From Actinomycetes bacterium (GTDB lineage: Bacteria > Actinomycetota > Acidimicrobiia > Acidimicrobiales > RAAP-2): DNA of 64,000 bases. The notes beneath the pieces were generated by a model. That model saw nothing but the letters and a program-made list of their open reading frames with translations. It was not told the DNA's origin and ran no database searches. The DNA lies in NCBI GenBank assembly GCA_021831035.1, contig JAKBNL010000001.1, forward strand, positions 1 to 64,000, read 5' to 3'. Made by a program: the position numbers and the translations under genes. Below, one piece after another: positions 1 through 9,792 of the stretch (positions are counted from its first letter, which is position 1; each line of letters starts with the position of its first letter).

Positions 1-409
1 CGGCGGCCGGGGCCGGGGCGCCCGGGGACGGGGCCCCGCGCCGGCGGCGCGTGCGGGTCGGGGCGCCCTCGTCGTCGACCCCGTAGCCGACGAGGACGGC
101 CTCGCGGGTCTTCTCGATGGGCTCGGCGGCCGGCGCCGCCTCGACCGGCGCCGGGGCCGGGGCCGACGCGTCGGTCTCGATGGTGACGAGGGGCTTGTGG
201 ACCTCGACCACGTCGCCCACCGCGTGGTGCAGCTCCGTCACGGTCCCCGCGAAGGGGCTGGGTAGCTCGACGGTGGCCTTGGCGGTCTCGACGTCGACGA
301 GGGGCTGGTTCAGGGCGACGGCGTCGCCGACCGCGACCTTCCACGAGACGATCTCGGCCTCGACGAGGCCCTCGCCGACGTCGGGCAGGAGGAAGACCTC
401 GCGGCTCAC
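1..409 (-). CDS. 2-oxoacid dehydrogenase E2 (dihydrolipoamide acyltransferase), N-terminal part
   Basis: This is the N-terminal part of the E2 acyltransferase of a pyruvate- or branched-chain 2-oxoacid dehydrogenase complex. The gene runs off the left edge. Residues 1-75 form a lipoyl domain with the lipoylated lysine in [10 protein letters not shown] Pro/Ala-rich linker and a REAVLVGYG stretch follow, as in actinobacterial E2 proteins. The catalytic domain lies outside the window. The GTG start overlaps the E1beta stop (GTGA), so the two are translationally coupled in an E1alpha-E1beta-E2 operon. Whether the substrate is pyruvate or a branched-chain 2-oxoacid cannot be decided here. Confidence 0.9.
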   Translation of the reverse strand, partial: MSREVFLLPDVGEGLVEAEIVSWKVAVGDAVALNQPLVDVETAKATVELPSPFAGTVTELHHAVGDVVEVHKPLVTIETDASAPAPAPVEAAPAAEPIEKTREAVLVGYGVDDEGAPTRTRRRRGAPSPGAPAPAA

Positions 410-1392
410 GACTCGAACCCCATCACCCGGTCGACCGCGTCGAGGATCCGGTCCACGCTCGGCCGGTACTCCTCTTCGAGGCGCGACGGCGGGTAGGGCG
501 TGTGGTAGCCCGACACCTGCAGACCCGGCGCCGACAGCGAGTAGAAGCACCGCTCGGTGAGCGCCGAGACGATCTCCGAGCCGATCGAGGCGGTGTGGGG
601 CGCTTCGTGGACGACGACCAGCCGGCCGGTGCGCTCGAGCGACGCGGCCATCGTGTCGAGGTCGAGCGGGGCGATCGAGCGCGCGTCGATCACCTCGAGC
701 GACCGACCCTCGCCCTCGGCGACCTCGGCGGCGCGCAGCATCGTGCGCACGCTGGCCCCGTAGCCCACCAGCGTCACGTCGGTGCCCGGTCGGCGCACGA
801 CGGCCTCGAACAGCCCCCGGGGCGCACGCTCGGTGTCGACCTCGCCCTTCTCCCAGTAGCGGCACTTGGGCTCGCAGAAGATGATGGGGTCGTCGTGGAG
901 AATCGACTGCTGGATCATCCAGTAGGCGTCCTCGGGCGTCGAGCAGCTCACCACGCGCAGTCCGGCGGTGTGGGCGAAGTAGGCCTCGGGGCTCTCGGAG
1001 TGGTGCTCGATCGCGCCGATCCCGCCCTGGAAGGGCAGGCGGATCACCAGGCTCATCGTGTAGACGCCGTCGCTGCGCTTGTGGAGCTTGGCGACCTGGG
1101 AGACGATCTGGTCGAAGGCCGGGTAGACGAAGCCGTCGAACTGGATCTCGCACACCGGCCGGTAGCCCCGGATCGCCAGTCCCACCGCCGTGCCCACGAT
1201 CGCCGACTCCGCCAGCGGGGAGTCGATGACCCGGTCCTCGCCGAAGTCCTTCTGCAGCCCGTCGGTGATGCGGAAGACCCCGCCGAGCTTGCCGACGTCC
1301 TCGCCCATGATGAGGACCTTCTTGTTCGCCTCCATGGCCCGGCGCAGCCCCTCGTTGAGGGCCTTGGCCATGGTCATCGTGGTCGTCGCCAT
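406..1392 (-). CDS. 2-oxoacid dehydrogenase E1 beta subunit
   Basis: This is the beta subunit of the thiamine-diphosphate E1 heterotetramer that decarboxylates the 2-oxoacid. At 328 residues it has the usual family length. It starts [12 protein letters not shown] and has the conserved [13 protein letters not shown] region and the C-terminal transketolase domain (LVGYGASV and [11 protein letters not shown]). The ATG overlaps the E1alpha stop as ATGA. The same frame stays open further upstream, but that extension lies inside E1alpha and has no homology. The order alpha-beta-E2 with two 4-base overlaps indicates one operon. Confidence 0.93.
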   Translation of the reverse strand: MATTTMTMAKALNEGLRRAMEANKKVLIMGEDVGKLGGVFRITDGLQKDFGEDRVIDSPLAESAIVGTAVGLAIRGYRPVCEIQFDGFVYPAFDQIVSQVAKLHKRSDGVYTMSLVIRLPFQGGIGAIEHHSESPEAYFAHTAGLRVVSCSTPEDAYWMIQQSILHDDPIIFCEPKCRYWEKGEVDTERAPRGLFEAVVRRPGTDVTLVGYGASVRTMLRAAEVAEGEGRSLEVIDARSIAPLDLDTMAASLERTGRLVVVHEAPHTASIGSEIVSALTERCFYSLSAPGLQVSGYHTPYPPSRLEEEYRPSVDRILDAVDRVMGFES

Positions 1393-2459
1393 CAGTGGCC
1401 ACCTCCCGCCACGCCGAGCTCGACCATCTCGCGCCGACCCTCCTCGATGAGGGGGTGCTCGTCGGCGTAGACGTCGTCGAAGAGGGTGAGGGGGTCGGGC
1501 TTGCCCATGGCGAGCACGTCCTCGCGCAGCTGCAGGGCGAGGCCGTCGGCCTCCTCGGCCACCTCGTCGAAGTAGCTGGCCTTGACGGTCCCCTCGCGCA
1601 CGAGCAGCGCCTTCACCCGCTCGACGGGGTCGCGGTGACGCCACACCTCGACCTCGGCGTCGATGCGGTAGCGCGTCGGGTCGTCGGAGGTCGTGTGGGC
1701 CCCGAGCCGGTAGGTGTAGGCCTCGACCAGCGTCGGGCCCCCGCCCTCGCGCGCGTTGTCGAGGGCCCGCTTGGTCACCTCGTACACCGCGAGCAGGTCG
1801 TTGCCGTCGACGCGCACGCCCGGGAAGCCGAAGCCGTGGGCGCGGTGGTAGAGGGGGATCTTGGACTGCACCGACATCGGCGTGGAGATCCCCCACTGGT
1901 TGTTCTGGCAGAAGAAGACGATCGGCGCGTTGTACGACGACGCCCACACGAACGACTCGAGCACGTCGCCCTGGGAGGAGGCGCCGTCGCCGAAGAAGGC
2001 CATGACGGCCTCCTCGGCGCCGTCACGCTGGACGCCCATGGCGTAGCCGACCGCGTGCAGGGCCTGGTTGCCCAAGACGACCGTCGGCACCGAGTGGCGG
2101 TACCTCTGGGGATCCCAGCCGCCGTTGCTCGTCGCCCGAAAGAGGCGCAGCATGTCCGCGGGCGGCACGCCCCGACACCACGCGATGCCGTGCTCGCGGT
2201 AGGTGGGGAAGGTGAAGTCCATCGGCTCGAGCGCCCGGCCGGCGCCGATCTGGGCCGCCTCCTGGCCCTGGATGGGGGCCCACAGCGCCAGCTGGCCCTG
2301 GCGCTGGAGCGAGGTCGACTCGGTGCAGAGTCGTCGCACGATCACCATGTCGCGGTAGTACGAGACGATCTGGTCGTTGGTGAGCGACGACTCGTACTCG
2401 GGATGGCTGACGCGCTCGCCTTCGGGCGTCAGCAACTGGACTAACTCCTCGCCGATCAT
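1392..2459 (-). CDS. 2-oxoacid dehydrogenase E1 alpha subunit
   Basis: This is the alpha subunit of the thiamine-diphosphate E1 component, 355 residues. The cofactor motif runs from GDGASSQGD to the NN of FFCQNNQWG, and the phosphorylation-loop-like RYRHSVP is present. The ATG at 2459 was chosen over an upstream in-frame start because AAGGAGGG sits five to six bases before it. It is first in the E1alpha-E1beta-E2 operon. Alpha subunits that begin [12 protein letters not shown] are common in actinobacteria and annotated as either pyruvate or branched-chain dehydrogenases, so specificity is open. Confidence 0.93.
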   Translation of the reverse strand: MIGEELVQLLTPEGERVSHPEYESSLTNDQIVSYYRDMVIVRRLCTESTSLQRQGQLALWAPIQGQEAAQIGAGRALEPMDFTFPTYREHGIAWCRGVPPADMLRLFRATSNGGWDPQRYRHSVPTVVLGNQALHAVGYAMGVQRDGAEEAVMAFFGDGASSQGDVLESFVWASSYNAPIVFFCQNNQWGISTPMSVQSKIPLYHRAHGFGFPGVRVDGNDLLAVYEVTKRALDNAREGGGPTLVEAYTYRLGAHTTSDDPTRYRIDAEVEVWRHRDPVERVKALLVREGTVKASYFDEVAEEADGLALQLREDVLAMGKPDPLTLFDDVYADEHPLIEEGRREMVELGVAGGGH

Positions 2460-2534
2460 CGACCCTCCTTGGTCAACGCTGCCCCGGGTCACCTTACTCC
2501 CGCTCCCCTCGGGCTCTTTCGGCGCGGGCCCTCG

Positions 2535-2540
2535 TACAGT
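2535..2540 (+). promoter_or_regulatory. -10 element (TACAGT) of a probable leaderless MFS gene
   Basis: TACAGT is followed by exactly six bases and then the GTG at 2547. This places the transcription start on the start codon. The same geometry recurs several times in the window. Confidence 0.5.
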
Positions 2541-2546
2541 GTCGGC

Positions 2547-3779
2547 GTGGCTCGCCTCCTCGTCGACGTGCGACCACTGCGCACGAGCCGCGACTTCCGG
2601 CTGCTCTTCACCGGTCAGCTGGTCTCACTACTCGGCAGTAACCTCACCCTCGTCGCCGTTGCGTACCAGGTGTACCGCATCACCGGGTCGAGCCTGTGGG
2701 TCGGACTGGTCAGCTTCATCCAACTCCCGTCCTTGATCGCCGGGTCGCTGTGGGGCGGGGCCCTCGGCGACCGCTTCGACCGCCGCGCACTGCTGGTGGG
2801 CGCGTCGGGGCTGCTCGGGCTCACCAGTCTCGTCCTCGGGCTGAACGCGCTCGGCGCCCATCCGGCCTTCTGGGTCGTCGTGGTGATGCCGGCCCTCGCG
2901 GCCGGCCTGGCCGGACTGGCGGGGCCGCTGCGCACCGCGGTGATCCCCTCGCTCGTCGCGCCCGACGAGCTGGTGGCCGCCTTCAGCCTCAACCAGGTCA
3001 TCATCAACGGCGCCACCGTCGTCGGTCCCGGCCTCGCCGGCGTCCTGGTCGCCACGACCGGTCTGGCGTGGTGCTACCTGATCGACGCGGCCACCTTCTT
3101 CGCGTTGGTGCTGGCGACCTGGCTGATGCACCCGATGCCGCCCCAGGGCGCCCACGGGGGCCAGCGCACCCTCGCCGCGATCCGCCAGGGATTCCGCTAC
3201 GTGCGCGCGCACCCGCTCGTCCAGGCCGTCTACCTGGTCGACCTCAACGCGATGGTCTTCGGCCTGCCGCGCGCGCTCTTCCCCGCCGTCACCGCCCACC
3301 TCTACCACGGGGGGCCCGAGACCCTCGGGCTGCTCTACGCCGCCCCCGGCGCGGGCGCCCTCGTGATGGCGGTCTTCACCGGCTGGATGGCCAAGGTCCG
3401 GCGCCGCGGCCGGCTGGTGACCGTGGTCGTCCTAGCGTGGGGCGTGGCGATGGCCCTGTTCGGCGTGGTGCACGTCGTCGTGGTCGGCGTGGCCTGCCTG
3501 GCGGTCGCCGGGGCGATGGACGTGATCTCGACGGTGCTGCGCAACACGATCCTGCAGACCTCGATCACCGACGACTTCCGCAGCCGCGTCTCGTCGATCC
3601 AGATGGCCGTGGTGACCGGCGGGCCCCGCCTGGGCGACCTCGAGTCCGGGGCCGTGGCCTCGCTCAGCTCGACCGAGTTCTCGATCGTCTCGGGGGGACT
3701 GCTGTGCGTCGTCGGCGTGCTCGCCCTGTTGCGCTGGCGACCCCACTTCTGGCGCGAGACGACCCTCGTCGACCCCTAA
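2547..3779 (+). CDS. MFS exporter (EntS-like)
   Basis: This is a major facilitator superfamily permease of about 410 residues and roughly twelve membrane segments, most like the EntS/MFS_3 group of proton-driven small-molecule exporters. It starts VARLLVDVRPLRTSRDFRLLFTGQ, and GALGDRFDRRALL is the conserved loop 2-3 motif. The GTG at 2547 is preferred to an in-frame start 26 codons upstream: it sits six bases after TACAGT, and the family homology starts there. Its TAA overlaps the rlmN stop on the other strand. The substrate cannot be read from the sequence. Confidence 0.85.
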   Translation: MARLLVDVRPLRTSRDFRLLFTGQLVSLLGSNLTLVAVAYQVYRITGSSLWVGLVSFIQLPSLIAGSLWGGALGDRFDRRALLVGASGLLGLTSLVLGLNALGAHPAFWVVVVMPALAAGLAGLAGPLRTAVIPSLVAPDELVAAFSLNQVIINGATVVGPGLAGVLVATTGLAWCYLIDAATFFALVLATWLMHPMPPQGAHGGQRTLAAIRQGFRYVRAHPLVQAVYLVDLNAMVFGLPRALFPAVTAHLYHGGPETLGLLYAAPGAGALVMAVFTGWMAKVRRRGRLVTVVVLAWGVAMALFGVVHVVVVGVACLAVAGAMDVISTVLRNTILQTSITDDFRSRVSSIQMAVVTGGPRLGDLESGAVASLSSTEFSIVSGGLLCVVGVLALLRWRPHFWRETTLVDP

Positions 3780-4810
3780 CGGGTCCGCAGGGTCACCCGC
3801 CGCCCCCGGCTCACCCGGGCCAGCTGCCCGCACGCCGCCGCGATCGAGCGGCCCCGCGTGTTGCGCACCGTCGCGTTCACCCCGCGCGCGACGAGCCCGT
3901 CGCGGAAGGCGACGACGCGCTCGGGCGTCGAGCCCCGCACGAGGAAGCCCGGGGTGGGGTTCAGCGGGATGAGGTTGACGTGGGCCGCGAGCGGCGCGGC
4001 GAAGTCCACCAGCTCGGCCAGCGCGGCGTCGGTGTCGTTGACCCCGTCGATGAGCGCCCACTCCAGGCTGAGCCGACGCCGCGTGCGCTCGACCCACGCG
4101 CTGCACGCAACGAAGAGTCGCTCCAGCGGGTAGCGGCGGTTGAGCGGGACCAGCTCGTCGCGCGCGGCGTCGTTCGCCGCGTGCAGCGAGAGGGCGAGGG
4201 TGATCGGGAGCCCCTCGGCGGCCAGGCGCTCGATGGCCGGCGCCACCCCGACGGTCGAGACGGTGAGGTGGCGGGCCGAGAGGCCGACGTCGCTCGCGAG
4301 GCGCCGCACCGCCGCGACGGTGACCGCGTAGTTGGCCAGCGGCTCGCCCATGCCCATGAAGACGACGTTGGACAGACGGGCCGGACGGGCCTCGCGCCGG
4401 GCCACCGCGACCTGCTCGAGCACCTCGCCCAGGGTGAGGTGCCGGGTGAAGCCGGCCTGGCCGGTCGCGCAGAAGGTGCAGCCCATCGCGCAGCCGGCCT
4501 GGGAGGAGACGCACACGGTCACGCGGTCGTCGTAGTGCATGAGGACGGTCTCGATCGTGGCGCCGTCGGCGAGGGCGAAGAGCCACTTGCGCGTGCCGCC
4601 CCGGTCGCTGCGCACCTCCTCGACCGCGCGGAGGGCGGGGGGGTGGGTGGCGCCCAGGCGCTCGCGCAGGGCGCGCGGCACCGTCGTCACCTCGCCGAGC
4701 GACCGGCCCTCGGCCCACAGGCCCCGCCACAGCTGGTCCAGGCGGTAGCGGGGCTCGCCGACGAGCTCGTCGGCGAGCTCGTCGCGGGTCAACCCGTAGA
4801 GCGAGGTCAC
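3776..4810 (-). CDS. rlmN: 23S rRNA (adenine-2503-C2)-methyltransferase RlmN
   Basis: This radical-SAM enzyme methylates C2 of A2503 in 23S rRNA and A37 of some tRNAs. The 344 residues carry the cluster motif CAMGCTFCATGQAGF (CX3CX2C), the GMGEPLANY SAM-binding stretch, and the C-terminal methyl-carrying cysteine in AACGQLA. The GTG start lies six bases after TAGCGT. It is convergent with the MFS gene, with overlapping stop codons (CTAA at 3776-3779). Confidence 0.95.
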   Translation of the reverse strand: MTSLYGLTRDELADELVGEPRYRLDQLWRGLWAEGRSLGEVTTVPRALRERLGATHPPALRAVEEVRSDRGGTRKWLFALADGATIETVLMHYDDRVTVCVSSQAGCAMGCTFCATGQAGFTRHLTLGEVLEQVAVARREARPARLSNVVFMGMGEPLANYAVTVAAVRRLASDVGLSARHLTVSTVGVAPAIERLAAEGLPITLALSLHAANDAARDELVPLNRRYPLERLFVACSAWVERTRRRLSLEWALIDGVNDTDAALAELVDFAAPLAAHVNLIPLNPTPGFLVRGSTPERVVAFRDGLVARGVNATVRNTRGRSIAAACGQLARVSRGRRVTLRTR

Positions 4811-4816
4811 GGTCCC

Positions 4817-4822
4817 ACGCTA
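4817..4822 (-). promoter_or_regulatory. -10 element (TAGCGT) of leaderless rlmN
   Basis: On the minus strand TAGCGT is followed by six bases and the GTG start of rlmN. No Shine-Dalgarno sequence is visible, which fits leaderless transcription. Confidence 0.5.
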
Positions 4823-4989
4823 GGCGGCCGGTGTTGACCGGCCCCGTGGGGCGCGGGGCGACCGACGACGAGGTGGGTCGCTCGAACGAGAGGGGCCACG
4901 CACTCCTCGCGCGACGCGGACGGAGTCCGTGGGCCCCGCCGGGTCTGCTTGACTCTCTAGCGGCCCCTCCTGGGGCGGACTGGAGGACC

Positions 4990-5766
4990 ATGGAACTCTC
5001 GAACACCTCGGCCATCGTCACCGGCGGCGCGTCGGGGCTCGGCGAGGCCACCGCGCGCGCGCTCGCGGCCCGCGGGGTCGCCGTCGTCGTCGCCGACCTC
5101 AACGACGCGGCCGGCGCGACGCTGGCGACCGAGATCGACGGCGCCTTCGCCCACTGCGACGTCACCGACACCGACCAGGTGATCGCCGCGATCGAGGCCG
5201 CGCGGGCCCGCGGCCCGCTGCGCTCGGTCGTCAACTGCGCCGGCATCGGCTGGGCCACCCGCACGATCGGCAAGGACGGGGAGTACACCTCGGCCCACGA
5301 CCTCGCCCTCTACCGCAAGGTCATCGAGATCAACCTGGTGGGCACCTTCAACGTCTGCCGCCTGGCCGCCACGGCGATGAGCCACAACGAGCCCGACGCC
5401 GACGGCGCCCGCGGCGCCATCGTCAACACGGCCTCGGTGGCGGCCGAGGACGGCCAGATCGGCCAGGTCGCCTACTCCTCCTCCAAGGGCGGGATCGTCG
5501 GGCTCACCCTGCCGCTCGCGCGCGACCTCGCGGTCGTGGGGATCCGGGTCAACACGATCCTGCCCGGGCTCATCGACACCCCGATCTACGGCTCGGGACC
5601 GGCCAGCGAGGAGTTCAAGGCGCGCCTGGGCACGGGCGTGCTCTTCCCCCGGCGCCTCGGCCACAGCGACGAGTTCGCCAGCCTGGCCGTGGAGCTGCTC
5701 GCCAACAGCTATATGAACGCCGAGTCCATCCGCCTCGACGCCGGCATCCGCATGCAGCCGAAGTAG
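4990..5766 (+). CDS. Short-chain dehydrogenase (3-hydroxyacyl-CoA dehydrogenase type II-like)
   Basis: This is a classical NAD-dependent SDR of 258 residues. [13 protein letters not shown] is the Gly-rich cofactor motif, VVADLN favours NAD, NCAG follows beta-4, and a serine in [10 protein letters not shown] with YSSSKGG supplies the Ser-Tyr-Lys centre. The sequence resembles HSD10/type II 3-hydroxyacyl-CoA dehydrogenases, as do [12 protein letters not shown] and PGLIDTPI, suggesting a role in fatty-acid or branched-chain acyl-CoA oxidation. The ATG at 4990 follows GGAGG. An open frame further upstream reads through the rlmN promoter and was rejected. Confidence 0.88.
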   Translation: MELSNTSAIVTGGASGLGEATARALAARGVAVVVADLNDAAGATLATEIDGAFAHCDVTDTDQVIAAIEAARARGPLRSVVNCAGIGWATRTIGKDGEYTSAHDLALYRKVIEINLVGTFNVCRLAATAMSHNEPDADGARGAIVNTASVAAEDGQIGQVAYSSSKGGIVGLTLPLARDLAVVGIRVNTILPGLIDTPIYGSGPASEEFKARLGTGVLFPRRLGHSDEFASLAVELLANSYMNAESIRLDAGIRMQPK

Positions 5767-5806
5767 GCCCACCCGCTGGGGACGAGCGCGCCGCGACCGG
5801 CTGGTT

Positions 5807-5812
5807 TACGCT
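5807..5812 (+). promoter_or_regulatory. -10 element (TACGCT) of the leaderless MarP-like protease gene
   Basis: TACGCT, then six bases, then the GTG at 5819. No ribosome binding site precedes the GTG. Confidence 0.5.
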
Positions 5813-5818
5813 GCGGCC

Positions 5819-6967
5819 GTGGACTGGTTCGACCTGATCATCGCCGTCCTGGTGGTCCTGGCCGCGATCACCGGCTGGGCCGACGGGGCCATAACCCGGG
5901 TGCTGCACGTGGCCGGGCTGGCCATCGGCTTCTTCGCGATGGTGGCCCTCGCCCCCTCGCTCTCGAGCCGCATCACCCACGGGGTGGCCCGCCCGGTGGT
6001 GGCGCTCGCCATCGTGGGCGTCGGCACGATCCTGTGCGGGGTCGCCGGGCGGGTGCTCGGCGGCTTCTTCGCCCGGGCCCTGCACACGATCCACCTGGGC
6101 GTCGTCGACCGGGTCGGCGGCGTGCTGGTCGGGGCCGCCTCGGCCCTGGTGGGGTGCTGGCTGATCGCCGGGCTGCTCGCCTCGACGACCTGGGGCTCGG
6201 TCGCCACCCAGGTCCAGGGCTCGGCGATCCTGCGCGCGCTCGACGGCGTCATGCCGCCCCTGCCCGCGGTGGAGCAGCGGGTCCAGACCCTGCTGCGCCA
6301 GGCCGACCTCCCGGCGATCTTCGCCGAGGTCATCGCCCCGGCGCTCACCCCGCCGGTGGCGCTCACCCGCCTGCCGGCCTCGCGCAGCCCCGTCGGCGGT
6401 CCCCCGGGCGTGGTGAAGGTCTTCGCGACCGGCGGCTGCGCGAACGCCTCGGAGGGCACCGCGTTCTACGTCCGCCCCTCGATCGCGGTGACCAACGCCC
6501 ACGTCGTGGCCGGCCACCTCCACGTCAGCGCCGGTGGCGCCCCGGCCACCGTCGTCGCCTACGACGCCGGTGACGACCTCGCCGTGCTGCGTGTCGCCCG
6601 GGCCGGGGCGCCCCTGGCCCTCTCGAGCGCCACCCCGACCCGGGGCCAGCGTCTCGACCTCGTCGGCTACCCGCTCAACGCCGCGCGCACCCTCACCCCG
6701 GCCTACATGGAGGGCCCCACCACCGCCCTCAGCCGGGACATCTACGGCGGCCAGCTGAAGGCCCGCACCTTCTACGTCCTCGAGGCGCGCGTGGAGCCGG
6801 GCAACTCGGGCAGCCCGGTGCTCGCGGGCGGCCGGGCGGTGGCGGTGGTCGAGTCGATGTCGGCGAGTCAGCCCGCCACCGGCTACGCGATCCCGGTCTC
6901 GGTCCTGGCGCCGCTGCTCGCGCGCGTGGGCACCCGGCCGGTCTCGACCGGCGCCTGCGTCAGCTGA
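5819..6967 (+). CDS. MarP-like membrane serine protease (CvpA domain plus trypsin-like domain)
   Basis: This 382-residue protein has four N-terminal membrane helices of the CvpA/colicin V production type (about residues 1-120), then an extracytoplasmic trypsin-fold protease domain (about 195-375). The likely triad is His228 (TNAHVVAG), Asp253 (DDLAVLRV) and Ser330 (EPGNSGSPV). This is the architecture of Mycobacterium tuberculosis MarP (Rv3671c), which supports acid and oxidative stress survival. Two cysteines in the membrane part and one just before the catalytic domain (GGCANAS) could matter for redox control. It starts at a leaderless GTG. Its end overlaps the convergent next gene by 8 bases. 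Confidence 0.88.
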   Translation: MDWFDLIIAVLVVLAAITGWADGAITRVLHVAGLAIGFFAMVALAPSLSSRITHGVARPVVALAIVGVGTILCGVAGRVLGGFFARALHTIHLGVVDRVGGVLVGAASALVGCWLIAGLLASTTWGSVATQVQGSAILRALDGVMPPLPAVEQRVQTLLRQADLPAIFAEVIAPALTPPVALTRLPASRSPVGGPPGVVKVFATGGCANASEGTAFYVRPSIAVTNAHVVAGHLHVSAGGAPATVVAYDAGDDLAVLRVARAGAPLALSSATPTRGQRLDLVGYPLNAARTLTPAYMEGPTTALSRDIYGGQLKARTFYVLEARVEPGNSGSPVLAGGRAVAVVESMSASQPATGYAIPVSVLAPLLARVGTRPVSTGACVS

Positions 6968-7358
6968 GCGAGGGGCCCCCCGGCCGGCGCGCACCCACCG
7001 TGGGCGTTTCGGGGCGACGGGGGCGCACGACGTAGGTGGTGGGCGCCCACGAGCGCGGCACCGACCGGTACTCCCCGCGTCGCTCGAGGCGCGTCGACCG
7101 CCGACCGCGGGCGCCGCTAAGGACGACCAGGGCGAGTCCGGCGACCACGAGCGCGAGGCCCACGACGAGGGTGAGGGCCGAGTGCAGGCATCCCCCGGCG
7201 CCACCGAGGTGACCGCCCGTCGGGGCGCACGCGCTCGCCGCGCGGCTGCCCGCCGCGATGACGGCGACGCCGGCCGCCACACCGACCAGGCCCGTCGCGA
7301 CGGCCAGCGCGAGTGCGCGCGGGACCCGCGCGCGCCGAGGGACCGCGTCCTGACCCAT
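6960..7358 (-). CDS. Small membrane protein of unknown function
   Basis: This 132-residue protein has two hydrophobic segments (around ALAVATGLVGVAAGVAVIAA and ALTLVVGLALVVAGLALVVL), separated by a Gly-rich loop with two cysteines. The C-terminal tail is basic, Arg/Pro-rich and probably cytoplasmic. The ATG was chosen because AAGGAGGGCG precedes it directly. A possible -10 (TACCGT) lies at 7389-7394 on the minus strand. No family was recognised. Confidence 0.6.
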   Translation of the reverse strand: MGQDAVPRRARVPRALALAVATGLVGVAAGVAVIAAGSRAASACAPTGGHLGGAGGCLHSALTLVVGLALVVAGLALVVLSGARGRRSTRLERRGEYRSVPRSWAPTTYVVRPRRPETPTVGARRPGGPSLS

Positions 7359-7717
7359 CGCCCTCCTTGGTCGAACGGTCGAGAGTGAACGGTACGCACC
7401 GGGGCTCACCGCGAGGTCGCCCCACGCCCAACGGCGGGTCAACGCCGAGGGGCGATTCGGGGTCGCCCCTGGTGTCCCGTCCGCCACCATCAGGCGAGAC
7501 GGGCCGCGGGTGGACGGCGACGCGACGCATCGGTGGCGCGGGCCGGCGCGCGCGGGCGCCGGGTGAGACCCTACGGTTTGTGTAGTTCCTGGTGGCGAGC
7601 GTCAAGGACTTGACCGTTGTGCCCGCGTTGGGATAGACCGGACCCGTCGGCCGAGCGCGCGTCGCGCCGGCCGGGCCGGGACGACGCGCCCGGGCACTCA
7701 CTGCAGGAGGCGAACCC
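7359..7717. other. Intergenic region with divergent promoters
   Basis: This gene-free stretch lies between a minus-strand membrane protein and a plus-strand secreted protein. For the plus strand, TTGACC (7610-7615) and TAGACC (7634-7639) are spaced by 18 bases. For the minus strand, TACCGT lies at 7389-7394. The rest is GC-rich without a convincing reading frame or repeat. Confidence 0.5.
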
Positions 7718-8266
7718 ATGAAGAGACTCGCGACCCTCGTCGGCGCGGCGTGCCTGGCGGCGCCGCTCGCCCTGCTCGGGGCCGGTGGGACCGCGGGCGC
7801 GGCCGGCGCCGTGAGCCGCTACCAGATCGAGACCCTCTCGATCACGGCCACGCTCGCGGCGTACGTGACGACGAACCACACCTACACGGTGACCCTGAAT
7901 CCCTGCACCGACACCTTCAGCGGCACCGGGGCCGTCCAGGTGGGCCCGACCCAGTGGCTCCCCATCGAGACGATCACCGGCACCTACGACGGCTCGACCC
8001 TGTCGTTCTACGCGTCCTACCCGGCGCCCGTCCCCAGCGCCGCCTACGGCATCACCGACGTCCCGGTCGTCGAGGGGGCCTTCGCGGGCCCCGGCTACCG
8101 GGTCTACTTCTCCAGCACCGGCCCTCCCACCACCAAGACCTGGCCGGTCAGCGGCACCGTGACGGTCACGGCGACGACCGACTACGCCAACCACGGCGCC
8201 TACGTGAGCGCCAACCCCGGCGCCGACGCGGCCCACTCCTGCGTGGGCCTGCCGATCACCCACTGA
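7718..8266 (+). CDS. Predicted secreted protein of unknown function
   Basis: This 182-residue protein has a clear Sec signal peptide: MKR, a hydrophobic core LVGAACLAAPLALLGA, and probable cleavage near AGAAGA. The mature part is Thr/Ser/Tyr-rich and probably beta-stranded, with two cysteines (NPCTDTF and HSCVGL), perhaps a disulfide. AGGAGG stands eight bases before the ATG. A housekeeping-like promoter lies about 80 bases upstream. No family was recognised. It is convergent with dnaB. Confidence 0.75.
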   Translation: MKRLATLVGAACLAAPLALLGAGGTAGAAGAVSRYQIETLSITATLAAYVTTNHTYTVTLNPCTDTFSGTGAVQVGPTQWLPIETITGTYDGSTLSFYASYPAPVPSAAYGITDVPVVEGAFAGPGYRVYFSSTGPPTTKTWPVSGTVTVTATTDYANHGAYVSANPGADAAHSCVGLPITH

Positions 8267-8288
8267 GCCGGCCGGCGCCGGCGCGAGG

Positions 8289-9650
8289 TCAGATGGCCGA
8301 GAGGTCGGCCACGTTGTCGAAGCGCGCGAACTCCCCGCGCCAGGTCAGGTGCGCGGTGCGGGTCGGGCCGTTGCGGTTCTTGCCGACGATGACCTCGGCG
8401 TCGGCCTTCTGGTCGTTGGGCACGTCACCGTAGATCTCGGGGCGGAACAAGAACAGCACGACGTCGGCGTCCTGCTCGAGCGAGCCCGACTCGCGCAGGT
8501 CCGACATCATGGGGCGCTTGTCGGCGCGATCCTCGAGCTTGCGGCTCAGCTGGCTGAGCGCCACCACCGGGCACTCGAGCTCGCGGGCGAGGATCTTGAG
8601 CGACCGGCTCATCTCGGCCACCTCGACCTGGCGGTTCTCGGCTCGTCCCCGGCTGCTCATCAGCTGCAGGTAGTCGATGATGACGATCCCGAGGTCGCCG
8701 TTCTGCTGCTTGATGCGCCGCGCCCGGGCCCGCACGTCCATCACCGTGAGGCTCGGGTTGTCGTCGATGAAGACCTTGGCCGACTGCAAGAAGCTGAAGG
8801 CCTCGTGGGCCCGGTTCCAGTCCGCCTCGGAGAGGTCCCCGGTGCGCAGCTTGGACGAGTCGATGCGCGCGGTGGAGGCGAGGATGCGCTCGGCCAGCTC
8901 CTGACGGCTCATCTCGAGCGAGAAGAAGAGCGCCGGCCGGCCGACGACGGCCCCGACGTGGATGAGGATCCCCAACGCGAAGGCCGTCTTCCCCGTGGCC
9001 GGGCGGGCCCCCACGATCGTCATCGAGCTCGGCTGGAGCCCCTGGAGGACGACGTCGAGGGCGTGGTAGCCGGTCGAGAGGCCGTTGAGCTGGCCCCGCG
9101 TCTCGCCCCGCTGCTCGAGGATGTCGGCCTCGGCGAGCAGCAGGCGCTGGAGCGGTGAGACCGAGTCCATCTTGCGCTCGTCGCCGATGGCGTTGATCTT
9201 GCGTTCGGCCTCGTCGATGAGGCCCACGACGTCGTCGGTCGCCTGATAGGCGTCGTCCATGATCTCGCCGGCGGCGGCGATCAGCTTGCGCTGCTGGGAC
9301 TTCTCGCGCACGAGCTCGGCGTAGTGCTGGGCGTTGGCCACCGAGGGCGTGTTCATCTGCAGCGAGCTGAGCAGCGCGAGCTCCACCCCGACCGCGCCGT
9401 GCTCGTGGAGCTTGGCCTGGACCGTCACGTAGTCGACCGGCTCGCCGGCGTGGGCGAGCGCGACGACGGCCGAGAAGATCTGGCCGTGCAGCGGACGGTA
9501 GAAGTCCTCGGCGGTGACGGTCTCGTAGGCCACCGACACGGCCTCGGGCGAGAGCAGCATGGCGCCGATCAGCGACTCCTCGGCCTCGAGGGCGTGCGGC
9601 GGGACCCGCCCGCCCGGTGGCGCGGTCCGCGGGGTGTCGATCTGGGTCAT
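8289..9650 (-). CDS. dnaB: Replicative DNA helicase DnaB
   Basis: This is the hexameric 5'-3' helicase of the replication fork, 453 residues. The N-terminal domain begins VPPHALEAEESLIGAML. The RecA-like domain has Walker A GARPATGKTAFAL, the FFSLEMS motif, and VIIDYLQLM for Walker B. There is no intein, unlike in many mycobacterial dnaB genes. The ATG at 9650 follows GGAGACCT. A longer upstream frame adds 13 residues without homology. It follows rplI on the same strand, as in mycobacteria. Confidence 0.96.
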   Translation of the reverse strand: MTQIDTPRTAPPGGRVPPHALEAEESLIGAMLLSPEAVSVAYETVTAEDFYRPLHGQIFSAVVALAHAGEPVDYVTVQAKLHEHGAVGVELALLSSLQMNTPSVANAQHYAELVREKSQQRKLIAAAGEIMDDAYQATDDVVGLIDEAERKINAIGDERKMDSVSPLQRLLLAEADILEQRGETRGQLNGLSTGYHALDVVLQGLQPSSMTIVGARPATGKTAFALGILIHVGAVVGRPALFFSLEMSRQELAERILASTARIDSSKLRTGDLSEADWNRAHEAFSFLQSAKVFIDDNPSLTVMDVRARARRIKQQNGDLGIVIIDYLQLMSSRGRAENRQVEVAEMSRSLKILARELECPVVALSQLSRKLEDRADKRPMMSDLRESGSLEQDADVVLFLFRPEIYGDVPNDQKADAEVIVGKNRNGPTRTAHLTWRGEFARFDNVADLSAI

Positions 9651-9757
9651 AGGTCTCCAACGGTCGTCGACGAACCATGTGCAGCACAAGATGCAGAGGC
9701 TGCGTTTTTCCTGTGGACGCCCACGCGACGATTGTGGACCCGCCCTGTGACGCGACC

Positions 9758-9778
9758 CGCCGGGGCCACGCCCCGGCG
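9758..9778 (-). terminator. GC-rich hairpin after rplI
   Basis: A perfect 9-bp stem (CGCCGGGGC/GCCCCGGCG) with a 3-base loop lies 15 bases after the rplI stop. There is no T-run, so it would be a U-less actinobacterial-type terminator or an mRNA-end stabiliser between rplI and dnaB. Confidence 0.5.
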
Positions 9779-9792
9779 CGTCCCGTGGGTCG